DNA from: Caprimulgus europaeus
Lineage: Eukaryota > Chordata > Aves > Caprimulgiformes > Caprimulgidae
Direction of reading: 5' to 3'
DNA length: 64,000 nucleotides
NCBI GenBank assembly: GCA_907165065.1
Contig: OU015525.1
Location: 46,425,037 to 46,489,036, forward strand
Program-made: the position numbers and the translations under genes
Notes under the pieces: model-generated
Told to the model about the DNA's origin: nothing
What the model saw: the letters and a program-made list of their open reading frames with translations, nothing else
Databases searched by the model: none
Shown: piece by piece, positions 1 through 8,965 of the stretch
How the letters are laid out: every line of letters starts with the position of its first letter
Position numbering within the stretch: the first letter of the stretch is position 1

Positions 1-726
1 CGTGATATTGGAAAATCTTAGTAACTCCTGTATGTTGTCCTTAAGCAGAGCCAAAAATACTGCAAGGCTTCATTCAGCAGAGCCAAAAATACTGCAAGGC
101 TTCATTTAGCACGCATTACCCAAGATCTGAGCTCACCAGCTTCTGTGGTTCCCTTCACTTTCCTTTCCTCCTCTACCGAACTGCCAAAGCTATTTTGCTT
201 TTCTGCAAAGCAGTACTCTGTAATTAAACGTTCCTCTGAAAAATGCAGAAGAGATGAACTGAAAAGAGAGAATAACTACGCTACAGTCCCCGTTTGGAAA
301 TGAACAGGAAACTATGAAGTTAAAGAGGCGAGTGAGGCGAGGTGCAGAGGGTGTTTCAATCGGCAGCGAAACTCGGCCACCACCGCTCAGAGAACCGGGG
401 GGGAGAGCTGGGGGAGCTCGGCTCCGGGAGGCGCCGTTCCTAACAGACCGGTCCTCGTTCGCTACAAAAGAAGGAGACGGAAGGCTGGGGCAGCACCTCC
501 CACGCCAGCCTCGCAGCCAGCTGCCGGTCTCTGTCCCCGGGCGGCGGGTGGGAACGAGGCCGGCGGGTCCCACGGCGGGTCCCGCTGCGCGCCCCGTCTC
601 CCGGGGCGCTGCGTTCCGCCGAGGTGCGGGGGGCTGAGAGGCAAAAGGCGGCGAAGAGGAGGAGGCGAGGTGAAGGCTTGTGAGGGGGGCGGGGGGCGCG
701 GAGGGGGCGGCAGGGAGAATACTCAC
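1..726 (-). other. RNF138: RNF138 intron 1 (partial), CpG-rich at its 5' end
   Basis: This is the beginning of the first intron of RNF138, read on the minus strand from the GTGAGT donor at 726-721. The half next to the exon (about 330-720) is GC-rich and part of the promoter CpG island. The left 300 bases are AT-rich and hold a two-copy 32-bp tandem repeat. I see no second RNF138 exon (which would carry the rest of the RING finger), so it lies beyond the left end. The long open frames in this stretch on both strands reflect the CpG-rich base composition and do not resemble any protein I know. Confidence 0.8.
44..107. repeat. Two-copy 32-bp tandem repeat
   Basis: Two adjacent units, 44-75 and 76-107, begin AGCAGAGCCAAAAATACTGC and differ only at their last base. 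This is a simple recent duplication inside RNF138 intron 1, with no sign of function. Confidence 0.9.
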
Positions 727-1560
727 ACGTGCTGGCAGTTCGCAGTCCTCACGGGCGTTTTGAACACCTCCTGGCAGACGGGACAGTAAAAATCATCCTC
801 GCTGAGGCACGCCGCCGCGGCTCCCTCGGCCATGGCAACACGTCAGGGCCTCTCCGTAAGGATCGCGGACAAGAAACAAGCTCCGCCCTGGCGAGCTGAG
901 CGGGGCTGGGCTGAGTTCCGCTCCCGTAGGGCGCCGCCGGGCAGCGGGACACAGGCGGGGGGCAGAAGGCGCCGGGGGTCCCGGAAAAGATGGCGGGTGG
1001 GCACCTGGCACCAGGTGGGAGGCCGGACTGCGGCGGAGGCGGGTGGAGGAGGGGGCTCGGCCTGCGCGCCGCACGCCCCTCCCTCCCTCTCCCCCTCCCC
1101 GGCCCGGGAAGCGCCCCCGCCCCGCGCTCTACCTGGAGGTGCCCGGGCAGGGACCCACCGCGGCGGCCGCCGACTCCCAGCGGCCCAGCCGCAGCTCCGA
1201 CCGGGCTCCCGGCGGCACCCACGCCCCGCCGCCGCTCTCCCGGGGGGAGCAGGGGCGGGACCGGGGCCTGGGTTTCCATGGCGATCGCCTCCCGGCCCGG
1301 CGGGGCTACTATGACACGGCGGGGCGGTCGCCCCACCCTCCGTCCCTCCCTGGCCGGGAGGCTTCCCCGCTCCGCCTACCTCCTCCTGGGGCCCGCGGGG
1401 GTCGGCGCTTCGCACCTCCCCTTCCGCCGGCGCCTGGGGCCGCGGCGCTGGCGGGGTGTCCGCTGTGGCGGAGGGCGGTATCGCTCCTCAGCGTGTGCCC
1501 GCCTGGCTCCGGCCCCCGGCCCGGGCCCGATATCGGAGGAAAACGTTTCCGACCACCTTC
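330..1560. promoter_or_regulatory. RNF138: RNF138 CpG-island promoter
   Basis: A dense CpG-rich block surrounds the first coding exon of RNF138. On the minus strand, just upstream of the start codon, is a TGACGTG half-site of the CRE/ATF type (complement of 838-844). The start codon sits in GTTGCCATGG, which is both a strong Kozak context and one half of an RFX X-box. A second X-box-like stretch, GTTTCCATGGCGAT, lies at about 1270-1283, and a YY1-like AAGATGGCGGG near 987-997. The transcription start cannot be read from sequence but should lie upstream of 833 on the minus strand. No TATA box is evident, as is usual for such promoters. Confidence 0.75.
727..833 (-). CDS. RNF138: RNF138 E3 ubiquitin ligase, first coding exon (partial gene)
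   Basis: The exon encodes the first 35 residues and two bases of codon 36 of RNF138, a RING-type E3 ubiquitin ligase recruited to DNA ends, where it promotes resection and homologous recombination; it also acts in other ubiquitin pathways. The peptide starts MAEGAAAACLSEDDFYCPVC and continues QEVFKTPVRTANCQH. That matches the human N-terminus (MAED... then EDDFYCPVCQEVLKTPVRT) and contains the first RING cysteine pair (CPVC, residues 17-20) and the next Cys and His (CQH). The start is the only ATG in frame before these residues and has Kozak context GCCATGG. The exon ends at GT|GTGAGT, splitting the Val codon as in the human gene. The remaining RING, the C2HC and C2H2 zinc fingers and the UIM lie outside the window. 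Orientation is divergent to TRAPPC8, as in mammals. Confidence 0.95.
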
Positions 1561-4500
1561 TGCACAAATAAGACAATAAGTGAAACCGTTTCTGCTCTAT
1601 TTTTCGTGTATTTGTAGACCGTTTGATACTAGCGGTAATTTTAGGTAGTAGTTTTAGTGGTCTTAGTAATATTTGGGCCAGGATTTCTGCCTCCTGAATG
1701 ATAACTGACAAAATCTTCACTCAACAGCGCCTTTCTTCCAGAATAAGGAATTATAAGAATATCATAGCAAAATGCTACCAAGGCAACAAATTTATCTGGG
1801 TAGAGAAGACTTTGGACCTGTTAAGTGCATCTAGCACTGACCAACTTGGAACATAACTCTTGGCAGGTAAACCACAAATAAAATGTTGGCAATACTTTAA
1901 AAACAAAATGGTTTGTAGAGATTATTATTTTTACAGGATATATAAATCTGTGAAGATTATATTAGTTCATAATAAAACTAAGATTCAGGCAAGGTCTGGT
2001 TTCTCATTCCATATCAAAGATGTGAGATGAGGGCTGAGGAGAAATGAGTCCTTCACTTCCATTTACCCTGGTCTCTTGGGACTGCAGCTGTCTGTACCAT
2101 AGCTAGGTGTTCAGAGATCACTGGAGACCTCTGGTTGACCTTTGCTTTCAGCCTCTTGCATTTCAAAACTTTAGGCTTCAGATGTCTGTCAGAGCCACTT
2201 GTATCTACCAGTGATCATGATTGGCAGCAAGAGGCAATGCCCATGCCACCATCTGGGCTTGTGGTTTGGAGGAGAAAGAGGGAACTGCAGGAAATGAAGC
2301 TGAAGCCCAGCTCTCTTCATGTGAGGATGTGGGATGAAGCATCCCGTGATTTTGTGAAGGATGCTGGCTCTGCTTTCTTTTTCAGGATCTATTACACTTA
2401 CCATTAGCTAAAAATGCTCGTGTTTCCCTAAACAAAAGCAGAGTCAGCAGAGCAGAAGCCGATGACTGCCTTAAATACCTTCTTTAGCCTCACATGGAGG
2501 CAAAATTTGAATGCCTCAAAGTACTACAAAATCTGAAACACGGAAGGAAAGCACACCCGAAGCAAATGGACCCAACCTAAGAGTTAAGTTTCCTGGGCTG
2601 GGATATTTAGTGCCCATGCTTCAGGTGCCAAAGGCAGAACTCCCTGGACAGGGATTTCCCAGGAGAGGACAGGCCAGGGATTTGAGGCGTTGGGGTAAGG
2701 TGTCCTCTTGCAACTGTGACTTTGCTAGCTCAAGAGGTTACTGCTTCTCTGTGCTCATCACTGCTTTGTTAAAGGCTGCCAAGGATTAGCTGAGCTGTTC
2801 ATGGGCTGCCAAAAAACCCTACTATTTGAAGTGATTAACTGTTTATCTTCTCTGATATGAGGTAGGAAGCCAGGCTGGTAGATCTGAGTAGGCACAATGG
2901 ATAATGAGTGGCAGTAACCTCTTCAACAGTGCAAGTACAGCCAGAAGAAGATACAGAACTACACCTGAAGTGGTAAACAGCCTGCAGAACGCTTCTTGTG
3001 TGTTTTTGTGTCTGTTAGGACTATACCACAGGTATATAGACAGCTTCAGGTGTGCCCTATCCATGCTGTGACAGCATATTAAAAGGAAGAATTACAGAAG
3101 CCTCAGTTCAGGTGCTGCACAGCCACCTTGTGTTACTTGTTAGGAGACAGCATGGCCTTCAGCCTCAGCGCCTGAGAGGCTGGCAGAGATGGGCTTCAAG
3201 GTTTTTTCAGTCTTCCTGGATGACTTCAGCAAAGCATGTGCTTATGCCTCAATTTCTCAATCTGTAAAAGGGGAGCAGTTTTTAATCACCAAATAAGGCT
3301 GCTATGAAGTTAAATTAATTACTGCAGGTAAAGAGGGTTACGTCCTTTGAAGGCAGGTGTTAAACAAAAGCAAAGATTTATTACTAAAGGAATATGATAG
3401 GCCCATTTGAACTTTTTTTCTGGAGACCGCAGTATTTATTGATTAGTAGTTTTTGGCAGGGGGGAGAAATTGCGCAGATGACCTCAGGAAAGTAAACTGC
3501 AGGAAGGTGTGTGTGAAGGCATTCATGCTCTTGCTAATGCTATTGTAAATCTTGATCCTATAATAAAGCTGTGACCTTGGAGCTGACAACTGGTATACCG
3601 CAGAGCAATATATGGCATGGCACCAGCCTTGTAAATCTTACGTAGTTTTTGTCATTGATGTAGACAACATGTAAAGAGAAATCAGGCAGCTGAAGTTTAT
3701 GAAACACATTTATGTGAAGCATTTTAAATCAGACTTTTTAGATTAAATGAAACCAATGGCCCTGCCAACTTTTTATTTGTCATGATAAAATGTGTTTGTG
3801 AAATGATATCTCAACAGTGAAAACTTGTAGAACTGCTCATAATTTTTTTGCTGGCAGGGTGCAACTGCCGCTGAAGAGGTACACTTTAGATCACCTTTGC
3901 ACAGCTGTTGTACAACTTTGTACAACTACTTTTTGTACAACTATTGTTTTGCTTGCTTTCTTCACGATACTGTTGCAAGAAGTGCACATCTCCTTGCCAA
4001 TAGGAAAATGGCAAGGATTTGTTCTACGGGAGCTGTCAAAGATGGCTGTGAGCAGAGGGGGGAAAGGGAAAAAGCTGTGTAACTGCAGGGGGATCAGAAG
4101 GTGCCAGGTGCAAGGGGAAGGACTTCCTTTGCTCTTGTCAGGTGTATCTGTATCACTACTGACAAAACTTGCAGCCACAGACAAAACTAAGGACAATGCT
4201 CAATGGTGTTAACTTATTTCACGTGTATAAAAAGTTTTCTCTACATTTTTCAGATATGCAGGAAATCCAATAACTTTTCCCCTAAATTTTTTTGGCTACT
4301 TTGCTCTGGCAAACCAGGTTTTTCTTTTTTAGTTACTCAAATGTTCCCACAGATTCCACCCTTCGGAGCAGCACTGTCCACCTTTCTGACTGAGGAGTTT
4401 TCATTCCCCAGGACAGTTCTCAAAGAGAAAGGAAAGCAACTTTCCCAGACACGTGAAGCATTAAATCTTTCTCTTCCCAAAAAGAAGCCACTTTCTGATT

Positions 4501-4806
4501 CCCAGAAAAACTAGTAAAGACCTAAAGTCTGTTAGGATTTTCCTTGTTAACACGTTACCATGTGATTAAAGCTCCTTTAATCACTGTACATACTTCTGTG
4601 TGTGAACATGAATTTTAGTTTCTTACCAATCAACTGCATCTTTGAAATAATTTATACTGTACATGTAAAAAAGTCATACTTCTTTAACTTGCATAGCAAG
4701 AATACAGGTTAATTAAGAGATGCTGTCACTCTCTTGAACAGGTTTCTATTTTTTTATTATAAACATAATATTCATTTGCTGTCCTTTCAAGACAGCTTTC
4801 ACTTAC
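1561..4806. other. Intergenic DNA, no gene recognised
   Basis: AT-rich sequence upstream of RNF138. The open frames here (for example 2135-2407, 3817-4212, 4203-4514) are short, overlap frames on the other strand and look like no known family. The only local structure I note is a cluster of TTGTACAACT repeats at 3908-3942. Confidence 0.6.
3908..3942. repeat. Three copies of TTGTACAACT
   Basis: The decamer TTGTACAACT occurs at 3908-3917, 3918-3927 and 3933-3942. Its TTGTACAA core is a perfect palindrome, so each copy reads the same on both strands. I cannot assign a binding protein; it may be a chance short tandem duplication. Confidence 0.6.
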
Positions 4807-5020
4807 CAGCTTTGCTAATTTTGAGTCTCAGCTTGCACTGTAAATGGAAACTTATGTGCCATCCTTGACAGTAGGTTCCACACCCGATACTGTTTTGAGG
4901 GCAAATTTGTTCCAATTTGTTTGGTCCTGTAGCGTCTGAAATACTGTTGTTTGTCACCTACATCCAGCATTGCATTGTCATCATCAATGTACACAAGACT
5001 GGCCTGCTCCTGGAACAGAG
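4807..5020 (-). other. Exon-like segment on the minus strand, gene unknown
   Basis: Read on the minus strand, a pyrimidine-rich stretch ending TTGTTTGCAG (5030-5021) is followed by 214 bases and then a strong donor, GCTG|GTAAGT (donor at 4806-4801). One frame stays open for nearly the whole length, contains YIDDDNAMLDVGDK, and stops at TAG eight bases before the donor. An inner donor-like GAT|GTAGGT also exists. I do not recognise the peptide. It could be an untranslated or terminal coding exon of a minus-strand transcript, for instance an upstream exon of RNF138 or a long noncoding RNA. It could equally be a chance arrangement. Confidence 0.25.
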
Positions 5021-5030
5021 CTGCAAACAA

Positions 5031-7128
5031 TTAGAGGAGGCTGCTGCCAAAGCAGGGACCAGCAGGGAGTTCAGGACCATTGTATTTCAGTAGAGAAACT
5101 GACAATATTTTCTTTTATCCTTAATAAAGAAAATAACACATTTTTAATGAAACTGAAATTTAATTTAAGGACTAATTTAAAAACAAAACAATACTTAAGA
5201 AAAAAAAAAAGGTCCTTACAGGTTACTAAAACTCCATTAATTGCAAAAGGCTAAATTTTAATGACCATGTCTAACTACAGAGCATGTTCCACTCTTCTGT
5301 AGCAGTCCTTATGTACTGTTTGGATAATTCACATGCACATATTCTAAGAATGACCCATCTAGAACTCTTGCAACAAGAACTTCTCCAACAGTGTTTATGT
5401 CTTGAAATAAAGAAAAAGGGATATTTTATTGAATATCAAGATGGTAATTAATGTGTTAATAGATTTGACTACTGGAGTTACGAATTAACAAAATACTGGT
5501 TTCAGTGGGTTTACATCCATGTTTAAAGTTTACTGCCTAACTTTCTACTCCTTAGTGGTAAACACTGCAGCATAAAGCAAGAGAAATCATTATGAAACTT
5601 GAACTAAATGAGAATGTTGAATGAAGAAACAGATTAATTCAGTGATTACACAAACCCAACAATGCTAATGCTCTTTATTAGAGAGTCCAGTTTGGTAATG
5701 CATGTTATATTACTGTGTATAGAAATAAATACTCAAGTCTTAGCTATACATTTTGAAGTTATATACATGTGAGCTATAATTGAAAGTGCTACATACGTGT
5801 GTTTCTGCCACATGCATGAATTATAGGTTTGAATTATTAAGATAGTTCTTCAGACCTGCCCTCTGTTTGGACATAATTTTCTTCAGTGCTTTTACACCAT
5901 TTGAATAAAAATAATTTTTTAAATCTTTCTTTGGATTTTCCCTGGATGAGTATCAAACATAAATATAGGAAAGCACTAACTCATATTCTAGAGAACTTCT
6001 AACAGCATGTTAAAGCTTGTGCTGCATTTTCTATTTTACAGCTCACTCGGACACCAAACAGCTGCAGCATCTTTCAGAAGTACAACTGTGTCATCTTAGG
6101 TTCTTACAGAATAAAAATGGGTTGTTGAAACAACTTACAGAATAAAAATGGGTTGTTGAAACAACTTTTCATTTCAACAAAATGAAACTTAGGTTTTCAT
6201 TTGAGGATTTCCAAGTAATTTATAAGCATGAGTAAGATGCATAATACCTGTTAAGAAATGAGGTAATGGAGTGCTTTTCCCTTGTCCCACCATTAGCCAG
6301 GAACAGAACTGAGGATAGAATCTGTAAGTTGGCACCTCTGAGTTGCCAGGCTATACTGTTTCTGTGCACATCTGCCACACTTTGTGACTTTGTGGTGCAG
6401 TTATCTGCTCAGTGCTTTTCTGACTTCTTGATTGTAAAAGGTGTGGAAGAAGATACGCATAAAGAAATTAAAGTCCAGTAGCTTGCAAATATAATGGAGT
6501 GTATATCTGAGTTGAAGATGCCTTATAAAATTTCTGCTGAATTAGCTTGGATCTCTCCCATGTGTCAAACAACACATTGGACAACGCTATAAATAAATAT
6601 AAGGAAGTATTAAATTTTATCTTGGAGGTCTTGCAGAAGAAATAGCAGTGTTTAAATAAACAGAAGTGTGAAATAAGCAGATCTGTTATGGCCAAGCAGC
6701 ATTCTCTGAGCAAGATGAGTATTGCTAGGCACAGTGCACTTCCAGATCAGCTGTCAATTATGCTAATTCCTGCTGTGTAATCCGTGTCTGCAGACATCCC
6801 AAAGACTGCCAATTTATATAGATCTATGGTTAATATATTCCCTCCTACTAGCTACAAGAGAACAGTCATATAAAAGCATTTGTTTTATCCAAAGCAAAAT
6901 TTGTTTATTATCCAAACAATTCATGTATCCATTTGTTTATGAGTCAAATAATAAACTAATACAAAATAATCAATTTGTTTATCATCCAAGCTACTGTTTG
7001 GATTATGAAGTGCTACAAGAAATATACAGGATTTCTCTGGTCATCAATAACATTTAATCTGTGTGCTTACAACAGAAGTGCCTAAAACACTTCTTCAAAA
7101 GAAAATCTGAATTACTTCCTGTGGGTTG
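5031..7128. other. Intergenic DNA, no gene recognised
   Basis: Very AT-rich, with many short A and T runs. Apart from the 31-bp duplication at 6103-6164 I see no repeat family, RNA gene or credible coding exon. Confidence 0.6.
6103..6164. repeat. Two perfect copies of a 31-bp unit
   Basis: Units 6103-6133 and 6134-6164 are identical. Each begins CTTACAGAATAAAAATGGG and ends with the self-complementary TTGTTGAAACAA. The identity suggests a recent duplication by replication slippage. Confidence 0.9.
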
Positions 7129-7160
7129 TTTCCCCTTGTTCTTGACAGAACAAGGGGAAA
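7129..7160. repeat. Perfect 14-bp inverted repeat at the 5' end of a CR1 copy
   Basis: TTTCCCCTTGTTCT (7129-7142), a 4-base loop TGAC, and AGAACAAGGGGAAA (7147-7160) form a perfect hairpin. The right arm is ordinary CR1 sequence; the left arm is its reverse complement and lies at the 5' junction of the truncated element. Confidence 0.9.
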
Positions 7161-7424
7161 TGGCTTTAAACTGGAAGAGGGGAGGTTTAGATTAGATATT
7201 AGGAAGAAATTTTTCACTGTGAGGGTGATGAGACACTGGAACAGGTTGCCCAGAGAAGTTGTGGATGCCCCCTCCCTGGAAGTGTTCAAGGCCAGGTTGG
7301 ATGAGGCTTTGAGCAACCTGGTCTAGTGGAAGGTGTCCCTGCTGATGGCATGGGGGGTGGAACTAGATGATCTTTAGGGTCCCTTCCAACCCAAAGCATA
7401 CTGTGATTCTATGATTCTACGGGT
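7143..7424 (+). mobile_element. CR1 LINE, 3' fragment
   Basis: A 5'-truncated chicken-repeat-1 non-LTR retrotransposon in plus orientation. The translated stretch includes the typical CR1 pol C-terminal peptide ([20 protein letters not shown], then [13 protein letters not shown]). After it come the family's GGTTGGATGAGGC and CTAGATGATCTTTAGGGTCC blocks and a 3' end of ATTCTATGATTCTA repeats. Only about 65 codons of pol remain, so the copy is dead. The 5' end is marked by the inverted repeat at 7129-7160. Confidence 0.93.
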
Positions 7425-8329
7425 TCTCTGTAACATAAAAATTGCAGTTACTATAACATGTATTTCTTCAAGCAATATCATGAGAATGCTGTTCCTATGC
7501 TAAAAAAATATTATAATGGCATATACCATGTATGAATATACCATTTGTATACTAAAAACAGCTTTATGACATGTTATAGTAATTAACACTATGATATAAC
7601 ACAAAAAAATCCTATGCCTTTTTAGAACTAAAAGTCTGATGTGTTTATTCTACGTTTGAAATAAAAAAGTTGAAATAGTTGTGTTGAATTACTTTTTCAG
7701 GTAATCCTGAAACAGTTACTCCAAAGGTATTTCAAAACTAAAGGGAAGGGTTAGTGTGTCACTAGCAAACAATGAAGTGCAGGTCTCAGCATGTTCCCTC
7801 TCTTTGCTTTGTATTAACGATTTGGTGTTTACAGTTTATAAACCCACTAATACAGTTATGAAACCAGTATCACTTAAAAGATCACATTTTCATTTCCTTG
7901 CTTATAATTTTTACATGATTACATTAGGTTTCAAAGAAATGTGCAACAGAGGCTGTATAAGGCATATTACAAGTCTCTCAGGATCAGCTTGTATATGCCA
8001 CCCTGAACTGAGCAAAGGATTTAATATTTTTTAAAGTTTTAAGGCTTCTGCCCTACAGCTACACAATACAGCTATTTAGAATTTGCCCTGAGTGAAAAAA
8101 TAAGAGCTTTAGACTGATAGGTGTGATAAAAATTGACAATTATTTCAGCTGACCAAAGTAAATAGTCTAATCTGAAAAATACAAAATTTGGCAAAATCTC
8201 ATCCCTTAAAGCATTAGCCCAGATAAAGGTGAACACAGTATACAGTCTGAGTGAATGCTTCCTTTAATTTACTTGGAGTTCTGGCTCCACGATAACTTAC
8301 TAAAGTGATCACAGTTAAAGAGGTGAAAA
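7425..8329. other. Intergenic DNA, no gene recognised
   Basis: AT-rich, without any repeat family or coding signal that I can identify. The open frame at 7756-8034 has no recognisable motif. Confidence 0.55.
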
Positions 8330-8334
8330 CTAAC

Positions 8335-8960
8335 TGTCTTGGGTTTTGCTGGGATAGGATTAATTTTCTTCTTAGTAGCTAGCAGGCACTGTGTTTTGGT
8401 TTCAGTGGGGATTGTTATGAGAACAATGTTGATAATTACAAGGACAGGGTGCAGAGGACTGGAAGAGGGGAGTGGAGAAGAAAAGTGTAGTAGTTAGTAA
8501 AACCCAGAACTGACAGTTGGATATGCCAATAAGATATTCCATACCATGTTACGTCATGTTTAGTATATTAACTGGGGCTGACCGGAAAGGGGGGGATTCT
8601 CTTGGGAATCACTCGGGCTTGCTTTTCCGGGATTGCGATTTCAGGTTCGGGGTTCCTTTTCGCTCCTCCAGGATCGTTATCAGTGGGTGGTGAGCAATTG
8701 TACTCTGCATCGCTCATATATACATAGAGTTGTTATCATTATTACTATTACTATTATTATTATTATTGTTGTTGTTGTTATTGTTATTATTGTTATTTTT
8801 ACTTTAATTATTAAATTGTTCTTATCTCAACCTACAAGTCTCCTCACCTTTACGCCTTCAATTCTTTCCCCGATTCCCTGAGTGGGGGTGGGGAGGAGGT
8901 GAGCAGGGGGCTGCAAGTGGCTGTGTCTTGTTTGGCTGCCAGCTAAGTTAAACTACCACA
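8335..8960 (+). mobile_element. Solo LTR of an avian ERVL-like endogenous retrovirus
   Basis: The element begins TGTCTTGGGTTTTGCTGGGA and ends ACTACCACA, so it has the TG...CA termini of an LTR. It is flanked by a perfect 5-bp target-site duplication, CTAAC (8330-8334 and 8961-8965); 5 bp is the size typical of ERVL-class elements. Inside are the GTTTTGGTTTCAGT block near the 5' end, a purine-rich segment, an (ATT)n/(GTT)n microsatellite at about 8738-8800, and AAATTGTTCTTATCTCAACC near the 3' end. No internal retroviral genes remain, as expected after recombination between the two LTRs. A diverged relative lies in TRAPPC8 intron 11 in the opposite orientation. Confidence 0.9.
8738..8803. repeat. 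(ATT)n/(GTT)n trinucleotide microsatellite inside the LTR
   Basis: A run of ATT and ACT triplets passing into GTT triplets lies inside the solo LTR, just before its AT-rich 3' part. The related LTR in TRAPPC8 intron 11 has a short ATC/ATT run at the equivalent position, so the tract is a family feature that has expanded here. Confidence 0.85.
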
Positions 8961-8965
8961 CTAAC

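Noticed and set aside
190..1571. Several 100-195 codon frames around RNF138 exon 1
   Set aside because: Same CpG-island effect. Only the 727-833 minus-strand frame matches a known protein and ends at a proper donor.
7126..7326. 66-codon plus-strand frame as a small gene
   Set aside because: It is the conserved C-terminal end of the CR1 pol protein in a truncated element.
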